Part shown: positions 62,480-64,000 of the stretch, piece after piece
How positions within the stretch are numbered: position 1 is the first letter of the stretch
Layout: every line of letters starts with the position of its first letter
NCBI GenBank assembly: GCA_942493035.1
Contig: OW818666.1
Coordinates: 1,798,001 to 1,862,000 of the forward strand
Origin: WRGT01 sp942493035
GTDB taxonomy: Bacteria > Spirochaetota > UBA4802 > UBA5550
DNA length: 64,000 bases
Direction: 5' to 3'
Notes under the pieces: model-generated
What the model was told of the DNA's origin: nothing
The model's database searches: none
The model's input: the letters and a program-made list of their open reading frames with translations, nothing else
Program-made: the position numbers and the translations under genes

Positions 62480-64000
62480 TTATACTCCTAATGCCGCTTT
62501 TTTAATTTTAAGTTTTCTTAATGTCCGGGGTTTAGGTATTCCGTTTTTATCGTAACCCCTTACCAGATAATATCTGTTAAGCATCTTCTCCAGAGGTATA
62601 GCCCTCTCCTTAGTATCACACTTCCTTGTTTCTGTCAATAGCCGCGCAGGGAGAGTATCATCTTTACGGGAGATCCCTTCATTTGTATTCATTAATCTTT
62701 CCAGAACCTGAATTCTTTCTCCTGCTCTGATGAATGAAGTGATCCCCATTTTCTGACCGGTAATAGATGACCAGAACTCGGGCCAGAGACTGATATCGAT
62801 AAATCTCACCGCCACTGCAGCCATTGCTGTCATCATAATCTTAAGAACAAACTTCGGTGAAAATTTGAGAAGTGGTGTCTCAAGCTGATACGGGAAAGCT
62901 GTGAATAAACATGTCTGCAGTGAATTTACTGATGAGATAACATCCTCCTGAAACTTAACGAGTGAGGCTTTACTTCTGTATGTATACGGCTCAATAAGAT
63001 CCATGTAAACTTCCAGCGCGAATACCGAGTTTGCAACGTGACATGCACCTCTATTCGCAACTGCGTAAGCAAGGCCCTGCCCGAATGAACCGCGCGGATC
63101 ATATGCCGGCATCTCCATCCCTTTAACCTGTATGGCAAAATCCTCACCGCCGTATTTTTTGGAACAGAATTTTGAACCCATTGCAAGATCCTTACCGGCA
63201 CCTTTAAGATGAGCAATATCATTTAGCATTTCGGACACTCCATCGGGTGATCCGAACTTCAGATCAGTTTTAAAAAATCCTTTTTCACCAGCCTCCATTG
63301 CCCATGCCAGAGTTCCACCTGCTGTTATTGTATCCATCCCCATGAGCGAACAGATTTCGTTCCAGTCCGAGATTTTGACCGGATCAAAAATTTCAAGATT
63401 AGATCCCATGAGACCGATAGTTTCATATTCAGGAATCTGTCTTATCTCTCCGTTGATGTTCCCTTTATGTCCGCAGAGAATTGTACATGGTTTACATGTA
63501 CTGTATGAAGTTTTAAATCTTTCGGCCATTGCTTCACCGGAAATTTTGTGAGCCTCTCCATGTGATCCGCCGGTAAAATTTTTAACAGGGAGAATTCCCC
63601 CTGCATTGCTTAGATTCACATTGGCGTTAGTTCCGAAATTTCTATACGAACCGGATGTTATATCATTTCTATTGATATATGCATTCGCTTTCTTTTTAGT
63701 CTTATCAAATTTACTCTGCTTAACTGGAACTATCTTATACTCCCCACCCTTAGCGGAAATTGCCTTGAGATTTTTAGAACCCATCACAGCCCCTATGCCG
63801 CCCCGTCCAAGGAACCTGTGACCTGATGCGACATTGGCATATCGCACAAGGTTCTCACCTGCAGGCCCTATAGCCAAAGTGCCGCCGCTGTCCTTTTCAA
63901 TCGCAGCCTGGGCTTTCTTTGTATCGAGTCCCCATATCTTTTTCGCATCTCTGAATTCAACACCCTTTGAGTCGATATAGAGATACACCGGAGAATTTGA
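62480..64000 (-). CDS. Aldehyde:ferredoxin oxidoreductase family protein, C-terminal part (N terminus off the window)
   Basis: The frame runs to the window end, so about 110 N-terminal residues are missing; an internal GTG at 63988 is not a credible start because conserved AOR sequence continues into the last bases. Seen are AIGPAGENLVRYANV, GRGGIGAVMGSKNLKAI, the cysteine cluster CKPCTILCGH with a further Cys in NSLQTCLFTAF (4Fe-4S), DTITAGGTLAWA and ANRGACHVANS. These bind a tungstopterin (or molybdopterin) cofactor and iron-sulfur cluster. The enzyme interconverts aldehydes and acids with ferredoxin. It starts the operon with the Fe-ADH pair and SCP2-like protein. Confidence 0.93.
   Translation of the reverse strand, partial: SNSPVYLYIDSKGVEFRDAKKIWGLDTKKAQAAIEKDSGGTLAIGPAGENLVRYANVASGHRFLGRGGIGAVMGSKNLKAISAKGGEYKIVPVKQSKFDKTKKKANAYINRNDITSGSYRNFGTNANVNLSNAGGILPVKNFTGGSHGEAHKISGEAMAERFKTSYSTCKPCTILCGHKGNINGEIRQIPEYETIGLMGSNLEIFDPVKISDWNEICSLMGMDTITAGGTLAWAMEAGEKGFFKTDLKFGSPDGVSEMLNDIAHLKGAGKDLAMGSKFCSKKYGGEDFAIQVKGMEMPAYDPRGSFGQGLAYAVANRGACHVANSVFALEVYMDLIEPYTYRSKASLVKFQEDVISSVNSLQTCLFTAFPYQLETPLLKFSPKFVLKIMMTAMAAVAVRFIDISLWPEFWSSITGQKMGITSFIRAGERIQVLERLMNTNEGISRKDDTLPARLLTETRKCDTKERAIPLEKMLNRYYLVRGYDKNGIPKPRTLRKLKIKKAALGV

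Overview
The window is a chromosomal segment of about 40% GC or a little less by eye. It comes from an anaerobic, fermentative, diderm bacterium, most likely a spirochaete or close relative. Supporting genes are a UPF0164/PorV-type outer-membrane protein, a 7TM-DISM adenylate cyclase, a cyclase/FecR/outer-membrane three-gene unit, a very large kinase-ATPase-GAF-SpoIIE regulator, Lnt, many small lipoproteins, acetate kinase, a glycyl radical enzyme and an aldehyde:ferredoxin oxidoreductase. The phylum is inferred from gene content; there is no rRNA gene to settle it.

Layout. 1-7 kb: the 5' end of asd, yhbY, a membrane cyclase, rarA, and topB on the other strand. 7-11 kb: a glycyl-radical operon (enzyme, SCP2-like protein, activase) with a good promoter. 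11-19 kb: an orphan exported protein, a metallophosphoesterase and the 1718-residue regulator. 19-30 kb: a GLUG-repeat lipoprotein, the cyclase-FecR-outer-membrane operon, rpsU, a glutaredoxin-MORN fusion and two small exported proteins. 30-36 kb: a nitrogen-control locus (NifA-like activator, PII, AmtB) with a clear sigma-54 promoter, then a YihY/BrkB membrane protein carrying an inserted Ycf48-like beta-propeller. 36-47 kb: TonB-like protein, EF-G2, Lnt, patatin, two CAU tRNAs, a lipoprotein, an HExxH protein and a GalT-like enzyme. 47-53 kb: a seven-gene minus-strand run holding folP, cdaA, cdaR and envelope proteins. 53-59 kb: ackA, tlyA, an RRM protein, an EamA transporter and a hybrid histidine kinase. 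59-64 kb: an operon of aldehyde:ferredoxin oxidoreductase, a degenerate Fe-ADH paralogue, an SCP2-like protein and an intact Fe-ADH, cut by the window end.

Three things stand out. First, the AOR/Fe-ADH operon includes an alcohol-dehydrogenase homologue that has lost all four metal ligands, and it also carries an SCP2-like protein; an SCP2-like protein recurs in the glycyl-radical operon, which suggests a lipid- or hydrophobe-binding partner for anaerobic redox enzymes. Second, the YihY protein is interrupted by about 310 residues forming seven Ycf48/BNR-type blades. Third, the intergenic regions are seeded with at least three families of nested inverted repeats (about 95, 130 and 107-165 bp) plus single copies of other palindromic elements. 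No prophage, IS transposase, CRISPR array or rRNA operon was seen.
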